The position numbers and the translations under genes were made by a program. Below the pieces are notes generated by a model. That model was given only the letters and a program-made list of their open reading frames with translations, made no database searches and was not told the origin of the DNA. Below are positions 32,313 through 41,293 of a DNA stretch of 64,000 bases, in pieces. Location of the stretch: NCBI RefSeq assembly GCF_933208505.1, contig NZ_CAKOEU010000004.1. The stretch is one strand, 5' to 3'. Numbering within the stretch: position 1 is the first letter of the stretch; every line of letters starts with the position of its first letter. Origin of the DNA: Convivina praedatoris. Its GTDB lineage: Bacteria; Bacillota; Bacilli; Lactobacillales; Lactobacillaceae.

Positions 32313-33101
32313 ATGATTAGTTTAAAATCACCACGAGAAATTGAAGCGATGCGCAAGTCAGGGGCTGTTCTTGCCGGCATGCACCATATGGTTCGCGACC
32401 TAGTCAAGCCTGGTATTGATACTTGGGAAATTGAAACCCGTTGTCGTGAATACATTGAAAGTCATGGCGCCGTGCCTTTGCAAATTGGATTCGAAGGCTT
32501 TAAATATGCCACTACCATTAGTATTAATGACGAAGTCGCCCATGGTTTACCCCGTAAGGGTTTGAAGCTTAAAAATGGTGATTTGCTTAAAGTGGATACT
32601 GTGGTTGGCTTGGATGGGGCCGTTTCCGATTCAGCCTGGTCTTATGCGGTTGGCGAAGTTAGCCCTGAGGTTCAGCAATTGATGGATGTAGCCAAGAAGT
32701 CTCTTTACTTGGGTATTGATCAAGCAGTTATTGGTAACCGGATTGGTGATATTGGTTGGGCCATTCAAGATTACACTGAGAATCAGCATCATTATGGCGA
32801 TGTGCGCCAGTATATTGGGCATGGTGTGGGACCAACTATGCACGAAGATCCACAAGTGCCCCACTATGGTAAGCCAGGACATGGTGTGCGTTTGCAAGAA
32901 GGTTTGGTTATTACCATTGAGCCAATGATTAACATGGGCGGTTGGGAAGTTATCACCGATGATACACCAGAAGATGGTTGGACAGTCCGCACGGCCGATG
33001 GCTCTTGGTCAGCCCAGTATGAACATACGCTGGCCATTACCAAAGACGGTCCTAAGATTTTGACTAGTCAAGATCCTGAATTTGACGCCCCTTATCTATA
33101 A
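32313..33101 (+). CDS. map: Methionine aminopeptidase, type I
   Basis: A 262-residue cytosolic enzyme removing the initiator Met. Metal ligands are visible in order: Asp in LLKVDTVVGLDG (near 93), Asp in AVSDSAW (near 105), His in YIGHGVGPTMHEDP (near 170), Glu in ITIEPMI (near 205) and Glu in YEHTLAIT (near 245). The substrate-side His is in EVAHGLPR. Full length. It has its own promoter region after the surface-gene terminator and is followed 21 bases later by rsmF. Confidence 0.94.
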   Translation: MISLKSPREIEAMRKSGAVLAGMHHMVRDLVKPGIDTWEIETRCREYIESHGAVPLQIGFEGFKYATTISINDEVAHGLPRKGLKLKNGDLLKVDTVVGLDGAVSDSAWSYAVGEVSPEVQQLMDVAKKSLYLGIDQAVIGNRIGDIGWAIQDYTENQHHYGDVRQYIGHGVGPTMHEDPQVPHYGKPGHGVRLQEGLVITIEPMINMGGWEVITDDTPEDGWTVRTADGSWSAQYEHTLAITKDGPKILTSQDPEFDAPYL

Positions 33102-33122
33102 AAAGTAGTCACGAGGTTACTA

Positions 33123-34487
33123 ATGCCATTACCAGAGGCTTTTATTCAAAAATATGAAAATTTGCTTGGTGCTGATGCACCGGCTTTTTTTGCGAGCTTT
33201 AATCAACCGGTGCAAAAGGGCTATCGCTTGAATCCCCTTAAGGATCTGACCAGTTTTTTAAGTCAATCCAGTGATCCTAAATTACCCTATGGTCAGTGGG
33301 GTTACTATGGGCGCGTAGATGGACATAGTATCGCCCATGTGACGGGGGTGCAATATTCACAAGAACCGTCGGCTCAATTTGTTGGGGAAGTGTTAGAACC
33401 TAAACCTGGTGAACGTGTTTTAGATTTAGCGGCTGCTCCTGGTGGAAAAACGACTCATTTAGCGGCCTTCATGAAGGGGCAAGGACTCTTATGGGCCAAC
33501 GAAATCTTCATGAACCGGGCTAAGATTTTAAGTGAAAATGTGGAACGGTTAGGTTTGCAAAATGTTGTGGTTTCATCCCAAACGCCGGCGGAATTAGCCC
33601 AAAAATTATCGGGTTATTTTGATAAAATTCTTTTGGATGCGCCCTGTTCGGGGGAGGGGATGTTTCGTAAAGATCCCGATGCTATCCAATATTGGCATGA
33701 AAATTATCCTTTGGAATGTAGCTTGCGCCAAAAAGAAATTTTAGCTTCAGCTGTTCAAATGTTACGACCGGGCGGGACCTTGGTCTACTCTACTTGTACC
33801 TTTGCTCCCGAAGAAGATGAGCAGATGATTGCCTGGTTGGTGGCAACATATCCAGAATTTAGGATTGATCCAATTATTAAACCAGCTAATAGCCATATTA
33901 GTGATGGCCAAGTGGCCTGGGGAGATAATTTAGAACAGTTGCAGGGGACAGCGCGCCTGTGGCCTAATCTAGTTCAAGGAGAAGGTCATTTTGTTGCCCG
34001 CCTAGTTAAGACAGATGATGATAGGAAAGTGTCAGTTCCTAAAGTATTGAAACCGGCTAAGTTATCCACCGAGGAACAGTCCTTATTGACTGACTTTTGT
34101 AGGCAGAGTCTGATGAACTTTGACTTAGATTTTGGGCGTTTAGTCCGATTTGGGGAACGTGTATTTTTGGTTCCGGTCGATTGTCCGGATTTGAAATCAT
34201 TTAAAATTCTACGACCAGGTTTAGCCTTGGGGAGTTTTAAAAAACGGCGATTTGAACCAGACCATGCCCTCGCGTTGGCATTATCCGCTCAGCAAGTTCA
34301 GCAAAGTTACGAGCTTGATGAAGCCGAATGGCCCCAGTATGTACATGGCGATGTGTTAACCAGTCGAACAAACTTTGCTAAGGGATGGGTCTTAATTTTG
34401 GTCCAAGGCAATGGTTTAGGTTGGGCTAAATATGTGAATGGACAATTAAAAAATTTCTACCCCAAAGGTTTACGTTTTAACGTTTAA
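33123..34487 (+). CDS. rsmF: 16S rRNA (cytosine-5) methyltransferase, RsmF family
   Basis: A 454-residue SAM-dependent enzyme acting on rRNA. SAM-binding motif I is VLDLAAAPGGKTTHLA (about 99-114). Motif IV is DAPCSGEGMFRKDP (near 172), and the catalytic Cys is in YSTCTFAPEEDE (near 222). The C-terminal third is the RNA-binding module of RsmF-type proteins (LVRFGERVFLVPV, then GWVLILVQGNGLGWAKYVNG). Probable operon with map. RsmF-type rather than RsmB because of the extra C-terminal domain. Confidence 0.9.
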   Translation: MPLPEAFIQKYENLLGADAPAFFASFNQPVQKGYRLNPLKDLTSFLSQSSDPKLPYGQWGYYGRVDGHSIAHVTGVQYSQEPSAQFVGEVLEPKPGERVLDLAAAPGGKTTHLAAFMKGQGLLWANEIFMNRAKILSENVERLGLQNVVVSSQTPAELAQKLSGYFDKILLDAPCSGEGMFRKDPDAIQYWHENYPLECSLRQKEILASAVQMLRPGGTLVYSTCTFAPEEDEQMIAWLVATYPEFRIDPIIKPANSHISDGQVAWGDNLEQLQGTARLWPNLVQGEGHFVARLVKTDDDRKVSVPKVLKPAKLSTEEQSLLTDFCRQSLMNFDLDFGRLVRFGERVFLVPVDCPDLKSFKILRPGLALGSFKKRRFEPDHALALALSAQQVQQSYELDEAEWPQYVHGDVLTSRTNFAKGWVLILVQGNGLGWAKYVNGQLKNFYPKGLRFNV

Positions 34488-34504
34488 AGCGGTAGAAAGG
34501 CAGA

Positions 34505-34541
34505 ATCGGCCTAGTTGTGAAGGTCGATTTTTTGATATAAT
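34505..34541 (+). promoter_or_regulatory. Terminator of rsmF fused to the promoter of the next operon
   Basis: ATCGGCCT (34505-34512) pairs with AGGTCGAT (34521-34528), one G-T, then T6. The T run leads into GATATAAT (minus-10 TATAAT 34536-34541). The map-rsmF unit therefore ends and a new operon starts here. Confidence 0.7.
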
Positions 34542-34579
34542 TAAATAGACTTTACGTATTATGGAAGGTGGAGATTTCA

Positions 34580-34927
34580 ATGGCATTTGCAAAAGAAGTG
34601 ACCATTCCAGGCGATACTACTTATCGTCTGAACGCAACAATTAAAAAATATACTTTATTGGATGTTGGTTTTATTACAAATAATGCTGGTGCCTTTGTTT
34701 TGCATCGGGCCTTGGAACCCGATAAACTGTTGGAACAGGCCATACAACTTAAGTTGACCATTAACCCTGATTTGACTGGTTTTAAGATGAGTACGGTAGC
34801 TGCTGGTGATCGTGCACGGATTGATATTTTTAAAAATCCGAATGCCCCTCAATTGATTGAACTTTATCATTTCTTTATTGATGAATTGGTGCAACGTGGC
34901 ATCATCGAGCGGGTAAAGCATGACTGA
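34580..34927 (+). CDS. DUF1831 family protein
   Basis: A 115-residue small protein starting at ATG 34580 after GGTGGAG. It has an alternating beta/alpha pattern (YRLNATIKKYTLLDVGF, then AIQLKLTINPDLTGFKM) and ends in helices (LIELYHFFIDELVQRG). It matches the DUF1831 proteins common in lactobacilli. Cytosolic, no known activity. Overlaps the next gene by eight bases, so in one operon with the phosphatase and recD2. Confidence 0.7.
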   Translation: MAFAKEVTIPGDTTYRLNATIKKYTLLDVGFITNNAGAFVLHRALEPDKLLEQAIQLKLTINPDLTGFKMSTVAAGDRARIDIFKNPNAPQLIELYHFFIDELVQRGIIERVKHD

Positions 34928-35573
34928 TTTTTACTTTGTACGACACGGTCAGACGGAATGGAATTTGGAACGGCGTTTTCAAGGTGGCCAAGGCGATTCA
35001 CCGCTTTTGCCAACTAGTTATCAGGATATGCACCGGGTGGCGGATTATTTAAAGGACGTAACTTTTGATCATGCTTATACTTCACCACTACGGCGAGCCC
35101 GGGTAACAGCCGAGGTGATTGTGAGTGATTGGCAAGATGCTCCCCAACTATCAATCCGCTCAAATTTGCTAGAAGTTGGTTTGGGTCAGTGGGAAGGGGA
35201 ATTGACTAGTCAAGTTGCCAAGGATTTTCCCAAAGCCTACGATCAGTATCGGAATCATTTAGAAGAGTTTGAAGGGGAAGAATTTGATGGAGAGGGCTAT
35301 ACGGCCGCTGTCACACGCTTTCAACGATTGATTACTAATTTGGTTCAGCAATATCCGGATGGTAAAGTATTATTAGTTGCCCATGGTTTGATTCTTTCCT
35401 TTGGTTTGAATGCCTTACTGGGGACTGCTCGTTCTGAAATTCGTCAACGCGGTGGCTTAAGTAATACTTCGACCACTATTTTAACGACCGAAGATGGGCA
35501 ACACTTTGATGTGAAAGCCTGGAATCAAACTGATTATTTAAATAAAGAACAAGATGATTCAACAACCATTTAA
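34920..35573 (+). CDS. Histidine phosphatase family protein (phosphoglycerate mutase-like)
   Basis: A 217-residue phosphohydrolase. The catalytic His is in FVRHGQTEWNLERRFQG (residues 6-22), the second Arg in SPLRRARVTAEV near 60, Glu in LLEVGLGQWEGE near 88, and the second His in VLLVAHGLILSF near 155. The absence of mutase-specific insertions suggests a broad phosphatase (GpmB/PhoE-like), not the glycolytic mutase. Substrate not predictable. Confidence 0.88.
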   Translation: MTDFYFVRHGQTEWNLERRFQGGQGDSPLLPTSYQDMHRVADYLKDVTFDHAYTSPLRRARVTAEVIVSDWQDAPQLSIRSNLLEVGLGQWEGELTSQVAKDFPKAYDQYRNHLEEFEGEEFDGEGYTAAVTRFQRLITNLVQQYPDGKVLLVAHGLILSFGLNALLGTARSEIRQRGGLSNTSTTILTTEDGQHFDVKAWNQTDYLNKEQDDSTTI

Positions 35574-35581
35574 GGGTTTGT

Positions 35582-38017
35582 ATGACTGAACAAGAAGAAC
35601 AATTGGATATGGTTAGTGGCACGCTGCAAAATATTATTTTTGCGGCCAGTGATTCTTATTTTAAAATTTTGTCGGTATTAGTAGAGGATAGCACCTTGGC
35701 TGATTGGCAAGAGCCTGAGATTATTGTCACCGGTACTTTTGCAGATGTGCAGGAGGGTTCAGTCTATAATTTTTATGGTGATTTAGTGCGCCATCCCAAG
35801 TATGGTCAGCAGTTTAAAGCCCAACGCTATGAAAATGAACTGCCACCAGACGAAAATGGTTTAATCAAGTACTTAGCTTCGGGCCAGTTTAAAGGAGTAG
35901 GGCCAAAGACGGCGGCTAAGATTGTGAATAGTTTGGGTTTGAATGCTATCCAATTAATTTTAGATGATCCTCGTGTCTTAGCAGGAATGGTTAAACCAGC
36001 CCTCGCGCAAAATCTCTATCGCACGCTCCGATTGAATTTGGGATTGGAGCGTTTTTTTCAATTGGGAAACCAATACGGGATTGGTGCTGACTTAGCCGGG
36101 AAATTGTACGATCAATATGGAGATGAGGCTGAGGATATTTTGATTAACCATCCTTACCGTTTTGTCTTTGAATTTGACGGCCTATCCTTTAAAAAAATCG
36201 ACCAAATTGCTCAAAAAAGTGGCTTTCAAGACAATAATGGCGAGCGAATGCGGGCGGCTGTTTATGCAGCTATGAACGCTTTAACTTTTCGACAGGGACA
36301 TACATTTCTAACTTTGGCCCAGTTAGAAAGCGCAACGGACTCTTTATTAAGACAGCCTGATATCCAGCAATCAGAGGCTATTCAAACGGCTTTGGATGAA
36401 TTGATTTCAGCTCATCGGGTGGTGGTTGATCAGCAACGCTATTATCCTAAACCACTTTATGATGCTGAAGTTACCGTAGCTCAACAATTAAAGCAGCTGC
36501 TGGTTTCTCCAGGTAGCTTTCCGCTCAATGTTAACCAAGTTGGTCAACATTTGGTGGTACCAGATCGAATTGAGCTTGACGATAAGCAACAACAAGCGGT
36601 GCAGACTGGTTTGGCTTCGCGTCTGTTTGTCTTGACTGGTGGGCCTGGAACTGGGAAAACGACCATTATCAAAAGTATGGTTGCTACCTGGCAAAAACTA
36701 GTTCAAGTTGTTGCCCAACAAGGAAGTTTTGGGACCGATTGGTTGAAAAGTCAGCGGGTTCGTTTGGCTTCACCAACTGGTCGAGCCGCTAAACGAATGA
36801 CTGAAATTACTGGCTATGAGGCCAGCACAATCCACCGTTTATTAGGTATCACCGACGGTGGAGAGGCTGAATTTAATGCGGATAATCCAATCGATGGTGG
36901 CTTACTTATCGTTGATGAGGCCTCCATGTTAGACATTGAGTTGGCAGCCCAGTTGTTGTCTGCTTTACCTAAAGACATTACCCTGATTTTTGTTGGGGAT
37001 AGTGATCAGCTACCTTCAGTTGGCCCAGGTAATGTTTTGGCTGACATGTTAGCGAGTCAGGTGATTCCTCAAGTTGAATTGGATACAATTTATCGTCAGG
37101 GTCGGGGAAGCAGTATTAATGCTCTAGCTGCTGATATCAAAGCTGGTTATTTACCGCAAAACTTTGCGGCTAACCAGGGGGACCGGGCTAGTTTTATGGT
37201 GGATGGTGCGCAAGTGCCTTCGGCTATTTATCAGGTGTTAGAAGCAGCTTTTAAAAAGGGTTATTCTGCTAATGAAGTGCAGATTTTAACGCCCATGTAC
37301 AAAAGCGAAGCGGGCGTTAATGCTTTGAATTTAATGGCTCAAGAATTATTTAATCCGATTAAACCAGGTCAAAAGAGCCTCCAACATGGACAAATTAATT
37401 TCCGCCAGGGTGACAAGGTTTTACAATTAGAAAACGATAGTGAACGAGATGTTTACAATGGCGACATGGGGCAGGTGATTGCAGTCCACTATCGGAGTGA
37501 TGGCCAGGGCCATGAAGATAGTTTAGTGGTTGACTTTGACGGTAAGGAGTTACTATATCCCAAAAAGTCCTTAAATCAGCTAACTTTAGCCTATGCGACA
37601 ACCGTGCATAAGGCTCAGGGAAATGAATTTCGCTTGGTAATCATGGTCTTAACTGACCAGTTCTATATTATGCTTAATCGTAATTTGCTTTATACTGGCA
37701 TTACACGAGCTAAAGAAGCCTTAATTATGGTTGGTAACTATTCGGCTTTTGAAACGGCTGCTAGCCGAGCGGTTCCCAAACGGCAAACTAGCCTAGTAGA
37801 TCGTTTACAAGGTCAGGTGGAGACCACCGCTCGGCCTGTTCCATCTAAGGAAGTCCCCCAAAATAACCAGCCGATTAAATCAATGCTAACTGAAACAGAA
37901 GAACAATCTGTTTCGGCTGGATCTGCTGGTGGTTTAAATCAGGCAACTTTAAGACAGGCTAGTCAAGATCCCTTGGTGGGGATGCTAGGCACTAGCCCCT
38001 ATGATTTTATGCCCTAG
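35582..38017 (+). CDS. recD2: ATP-dependent DNA helicase RecD2 (YrrC)
   Basis: An 811-residue SF1B 5'-3' helicase of the stand-alone RecD2 type. It has the N-terminal domain that RecD lacks, helix-hairpin-helix repeats (FKGVGPKTAAKIV near 100), Walker A LTGGPGTGKTT near 350, Walker B LLIVDEASMLD near 440, motif III VGDSDQLPSVGPGN near 470, and motif V/VI ATTVHKAQGNEF and YTGITRAKEAL near 675-710. Full length. The C-terminal 80 residues are low-complexity. Involved in replication-fork repair in Bacillota. Confidence 0.92.
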   Translation: MTEQEEQLDMVSGTLQNIIFAASDSYFKILSVLVEDSTLADWQEPEIIVTGTFADVQEGSVYNFYGDLVRHPKYGQQFKAQRYENELPPDENGLIKYLASGQFKGVGPKTAAKIVNSLGLNAIQLILDDPRVLAGMVKPALAQNLYRTLRLNLGLERFFQLGNQYGIGADLAGKLYDQYGDEAEDILINHPYRFVFEFDGLSFKKIDQIAQKSGFQDNNGERMRAAVYAAMNALTFRQGHTFLTLAQLESATDSLLRQPDIQQSEAIQTALDELISAHRVVVDQQRYYPKPLYDAEVTVAQQLKQLLVSPGSFPLNVNQVGQHLVVPDRIELDDKQQQAVQTGLASRLFVLTGGPGTGKTTIIKSMVATWQKLVQVVAQQGSFGTDWLKSQRVRLASPTGRAAKRMTEITGYEASTIHRLLGITDGGEAEFNADNPIDGGLLIVDEASMLDIELAAQLLSALPKDITLIFVGDSDQLPSVGPGNVLADMLASQVIPQVELDTIYRQGRGSSINALAADIKAGYLPQNFAANQGDRASFMVDGAQVPSAIYQVLEAAFKKGYSANEVQILTPMYKSEAGVNALNLMAQELFNPIKPGQKSLQHGQINFRQGDKVLQLENDSERDVYNGDMGQVIAVHYRSDGQGHEDSLVVDFDGKELLYPKKSLNQLTLAYATTVHKAQGNEFRLVIMVLTDQFYIMLNRNLLYTGITRAKEALIMVGNYSAFETAASRAVPKRQTSLVDRLQGQVETTARPVPSKEVPQNNQPIKSMLTETEEQSVSAGSAGGLNQATLRQASQDPLVGMLGTSPYDFMP

Positions 38018-38028
38018 ATTCTTAAACT

Positions 38029-38037
38029 TGGTATAAT
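38029..38037 (+). promoter_or_regulatory. Promoter of prs
   Basis: Extended minus-10 TGGTATAAT (38029-38037), about 48 bases before ATG 38085. No clear minus-35. Confidence 0.6.
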
Positions 38038-38084
38038 AGGCAAGAGAGACGTTTGCTAAATTTACATATACAAATGGAGACAAA

Positions 38085-39059
38085 ATGACTAGTAATCCTG
38101 AATATCGTTTATTTGATTTGGGTAGCAATCCCACTTTAGCAGCAGAAATAGCAGAAAAATTAGACTTACCTTTAGCCAAAGTTCAGCTAGAAATGTTTGC
38201 AGATAATGAAATTTATGAACGGATTGAGGATTCAGTGCGGGGGATGGATGTTTATGTTATCCAGTCCATTAGTGATCCAGTTAATGATAATTTCATCAAG
38301 TTGATGATCTTCATTGATGCGGTTCGTCGCACTTCAGCTAAATCCATTAACGTGATTATGCCTTATTTTGGCTATGCGCGTTCGGATCGTAAAGCCCGTT
38401 CTCGAGAACCAATTGTGGCTCGGCTAATTGCCGATATGTTAGAAAGTCAGGGCGTTAAGCGAATGCTCACGATGGATTTGCATACCGGTCAAGTGCAAGG
38501 ATTCTTTGATATTCCGGTGGATCATCTCTTAGCGATGCCAGTTCAAACCCACTATTTTTATGAACGGGGTCTAATCGGTGATGACGTTGTCGTAGTTGCT
38601 TCTAACCCTAGTAGCTTAAAAATGGTACAACGCTTTGCTAAAATTTTGGGCGCTCAATGGGCCTTAGTTGACCGACGTCAAGATGAAGATGATCAACGGA
38701 CAAAGCCTTATCAAATTACTGGCAATGTAGCTGGTAAAGTTGCTTTGATTCTGGATGATATGATTGATACCGGTCGTTCGATGGTACTAGCCAGTGAAGC
38801 CATTCAAGCAGCGGGAGCCCACCATATTGAAGCTGTGGCAACACACGCAGTATTATCGGGTTCAGCTGTCGGACTTTTGGAAAATTCACCAATTCAACGA
38901 GTAGTAGTAACAAACACCATTGAAGTACCGGATAACAAGCGTTTTTCAAAGCTGGTAGATTTATCGGTTGCCGAAACTTTTGCAGCCGGTTTGAAGCGGG
39001 TCATTGCCCATGAAAGTATTGCCCCGGTTCTCTTGAGCCCGGATAATCCGGAAGTGTAA
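38085..39059 (+). CDS. prs: Ribose-phosphate pyrophosphokinase
   Basis: A 324-residue enzyme making PRPP from ribose 5-phosphate and ATP. It shows EMFADNEIYERI near 40, the flexible loop YARSDRKARSREPI near 100-113, MDLHTGQVQGFF near 130, and the PRPP loop ILDDMIDTGRSM near 225. Residue pattern around the second ATP-site (DRRQDEDDQ) differs from the common DKRR form, as in the second Prs copy of some lactobacilli. Feeds upp, PyrR-linked and purine pathways. Confidence 0.92.
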   Translation: MTSNPEYRLFDLGSNPTLAAEIAEKLDLPLAKVQLEMFADNEIYERIEDSVRGMDVYVIQSISDPVNDNFIKLMIFIDAVRRTSAKSINVIMPYFGYARSDRKARSREPIVARLIADMLESQGVKRMLTMDLHTGQVQGFFDIPVDHLLAMPVQTHYFYERGLIGDDVVVVASNPSSLKMVQRFAKILGAQWALVDRRQDEDDQRTKPYQITGNVAGKVALILDDMIDTGRSMVLASEAIQAAGAHHIEAVATHAVLSGSAVGLLENSPIQRVVVTNTIEVPDNKRFSKLVDLSVAETFAAGLKRVIAHESIAPVLLSPDNPEV

Positions 39060-39061
39060 TA

Positions 39062-39958
39062 ATGGAACAAATTGATTTAGAGAAAATTTTATCTCCCGAA
39101 TGGGGGAAAGCTGATGGTGATTTTGTCACCAGTCAGTATGGTGCGCAATTAAATTTTATTAGTCATCAAGCCGATACGGTCGTGGTCACTCTATCTCAAG
39201 TCTATCCGGGATTACAGTGGCTGTGGTCAATTGATCAGCATGATTTTCAAGTTGTTTTACCAATTGATAATCAGCTTAGATTAGACTTGCCGGCAGGCAC
39301 CCATCGGCATCAAATCGTATTACAAAATTTGACGATGGGGCAGATTGCTTTATGGCAACAAGGAGTTCGGTTAATGTCTGTAACCAGTCAGCATGCCTTG
39401 GAACCGGTTGGTTTTCAAAAGCCTTATGTAACCTTTGTGGGTGATTCAATTACAGCCGGTGAGTGTATGGATGGCCTACAACATCACCCGGAATTGAGCT
39501 TTCCGCAATTGGTAGCGCAGGCGTTGCAGCGACCTTTGGCTCGGATTGCATATGGGGGAACCGGTCTTACCAGTCATGCACCTTTTCAAGAGCCCAGTGC
39601 TATTGAAGCGCTGTGGAAAATTGGGGAAACCATTGCCCGCCCGCGGGTGCAAACTGATTTAGTAGTCGTTAACTACGGCTTAAATGATGCGAATTATGGT
39701 GCCAACCGGCAGGAATTTGCCTTTGGCTTACGTGTCTATTTGTTAGAGCTAATCAAACGCTTTCACCAAGCTCGGTTTATTTTATTAACGCCCTATAATG
39801 GCGCTTTTGTCGATATTTTTAAAACGGAAGCTCAGCGTTTTGACTGTTTTGAGGTAGTAGATACCAGTGATTGGCAGGTTTATGTGACTGGTCGCCATCC
39901 CAATCTAGTTGAACATCAACGAGCAGCACACAACATTTTAAATCTTTTGGAGGTATGA
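39062..39958 (+). CDS. SGNH/GDSL hydrolase with N-terminal beta-domain (esterase)
   Basis: A 298-residue probable carbohydrate esterase. The N-terminal 115 residues are a jelly-roll-like domain, as in CE2-type deacetylases. The catalytic domain has Ser in FVGDSITAGE near 129, Gly in AYGGTGLTSH near 162, Asn in NYGLNDANYG near 205, and the Asp/His pair in DTSDWQ...GRHPN near 270-280. No signal peptide, so intracellular. Starts three bases after prs and precedes the aldo/keto reductase by five bases. Confidence 0.85.
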   Translation: MEQIDLEKILSPEWGKADGDFVTSQYGAQLNFISHQADTVVVTLSQVYPGLQWLWSIDQHDFQVVLPIDNQLRLDLPAGTHRHQIVLQNLTMGQIALWQQGVRLMSVTSQHALEPVGFQKPYVTFVGDSITAGECMDGLQHHPELSFPQLVAQALQRPLARIAYGGTGLTSHAPFQEPSAIEALWKIGETIARPRVQTDLVVVNYGLNDANYGANRQEFAFGLRVYLLELIKRFHQARFILLTPYNGAFVDIFKTEAQRFDCFEVVDTSDWQVYVTGRHPNLVEHQRAAHNILNLLEV

Positions 39959-39962
39959 ATTA

Positions 39963-40955
39963 ATGGTCTATGCAGCTGATGAAAATCGTTATAATAAGTT
40001 ACCCTACCGACGGGTTAGTGATTCTGGTTTGATTGTACCAGCAGTATCTTTTGGTTTGTGGCGTAATTTAGGGGATCAAATGCCCCTTGAGAATTCTCGT
40101 AATGTTATTTTAAAAGCCTTTGATAGTGGTATTTTTAGTTTTGACAATGCGTCTAATTATGGGCCAAGTAATGGGACTGCCGAGGTTACTTTTGGACAGG
40201 TTTATCGGCAAGATTTGAAGCCCTACCGTGAGGAATTAGTCATCACAACCAAGGCCGGTTATCATATGTGGCCGGGACCTCTAGGTGAATTTTCTGGTAA
40301 AAAAACTTTGGTCAACGCCTTGGAATTGAGCTTAAAGCGGATGGGACTGGACTACGTTGATATTTTTTATGCTCACCGTTGGGATCCCAATACTCGTTTA
40401 GAAGAAACAGCTCGGACTCTAGACTTATTAGTTCGGCAAGGAAAGGCGCTCTACGTTGGTGTGTCCAACTATACAGCTGAGCAAACAGCAGCTATTGCAG
40501 AAATTTTTGAAGATTTAGGGACACCATTTATTGGCAACCAAGTTTCTTATAACATGTTGAACCGAAGCTCTTTAGATTCAGGTTTGTTGGATACTTTAAA
40601 CCAGCACCATGCCGGTTTATTTGCCTATGGCCCTTTGGCTGAAGGACTGTTGACGGATCGTTATTTGAATGGTATTCCAGCTGACTTCCCAATTCATCGA
40701 ACTAACCAGTTCCTCTTTGATCAAGGGAAAGATGCAGTAGTAGCTAAGTTGCAGGCCTTGAATCAAATAGCCCAAGCTCGTGGTCAGAAACTAAGCCAGA
40801 TGGCTCTGGCCTGGTTATTGCAAGATCAGCGTGTAGCCAGTGTGGTTATTGGTGCTAGTAAGGTTGAACATTTATTGGATAATTTGGCTTTTGCCCAAAA
40901 TACAGAATTTTCAACTGATGAACTAGTCCGAATTGAAGCTATTCTTAAAAAATAA
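39963..40955 (+). CDS. Aldo/keto reductase (YghZ-like)
   Basis: A 330-residue NADPH-dependent oxidoreductase with a TIM barrel. Catalytic residues: Asp in FDNASNYG with Tyr (about 60-66), Lys in ITTKAGYHMW near 97, His in FYAHRWDPN near 138. The YGPSNGTAE and GPGPLGE-type inserts (WPGPLGEFSGKK) mark the YghZ/L-glyceraldehyde-3-phosphate reductase-like branch. C-terminal cofactor loop: VVIGASKVEHLLDNL. Last gene of the prs operon. Confidence 0.88.
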   Translation: MVYAADENRYNKLPYRRVSDSGLIVPAVSFGLWRNLGDQMPLENSRNVILKAFDSGIFSFDNASNYGPSNGTAEVTFGQVYRQDLKPYREELVITTKAGYHMWPGPLGEFSGKKTLVNALELSLKRMGLDYVDIFYAHRWDPNTRLEETARTLDLLVRQGKALYVGVSNYTAEQTAAIAEIFEDLGTPFIGNQVSYNMLNRSSLDSGLLDTLNQHHAGLFAYGPLAEGLLTDRYLNGIPADFPIHRTNQFLFDQGKDAVVAKLQALNQIAQARGQKLSQMALAWLLQDQRVASVVIGASKVEHLLDNLAFAQNTEFSTDELVRIEAILKK

Positions 40956-40994
40956 TCATTTATTTTTAATTAATACTTGATTAAGTTAGAAAAA

Positions 40995-41261
40995 TACGAT
41001 AAAATTTCCTTACACTTCTTTGAAGGAAAGAGTAATAGGGTAGTTGCTACTTAGGGAGCGCCGTTAAGTGAAAAGGTGTTGGCATTACCGTATGAAAGTA
41101 ATTCTGGAGAAAGTTGATGCGAAGAGTATCAACCGGTCACGACCGATATCTCGTACGGCTCTCTGTTGATTGAAAGACAGGTAGTTAAGATTTGAGTAAA
41201 AATTACGGTGGTACCGCGTATCTACGCCCGTTTGATTTAGTGATAAATCAAGCGGGTTTTT
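40995..41261 (+). promoter_or_regulatory. T-box leader controlling brnQ (candidate valine specifier)
   Basis: The T-box sequence GGTGGTACCGCG is at 41207-41218. A 13-bp terminator (41227-41239 with 41244-41256, one G-T pair) and T5 follow. Stem I lies upstream, with distal helix GCGCC/GGTGT (about 41060-41080). The specifier loop reads GAA-A-GTA-A at 41094-41101, suggesting GTA (valine), but I cannot fold the stem rigorously; Ile or Leu remain possible. Uncharged tRNA would pair with the T box and switch off the terminator, raising transporter expression under branched-chain amino acid starvation. Confidence 0.9.
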
Positions 41262-41293
41262 ATGTGGTATTAAGTGGATAATGAGGAAAAGAT

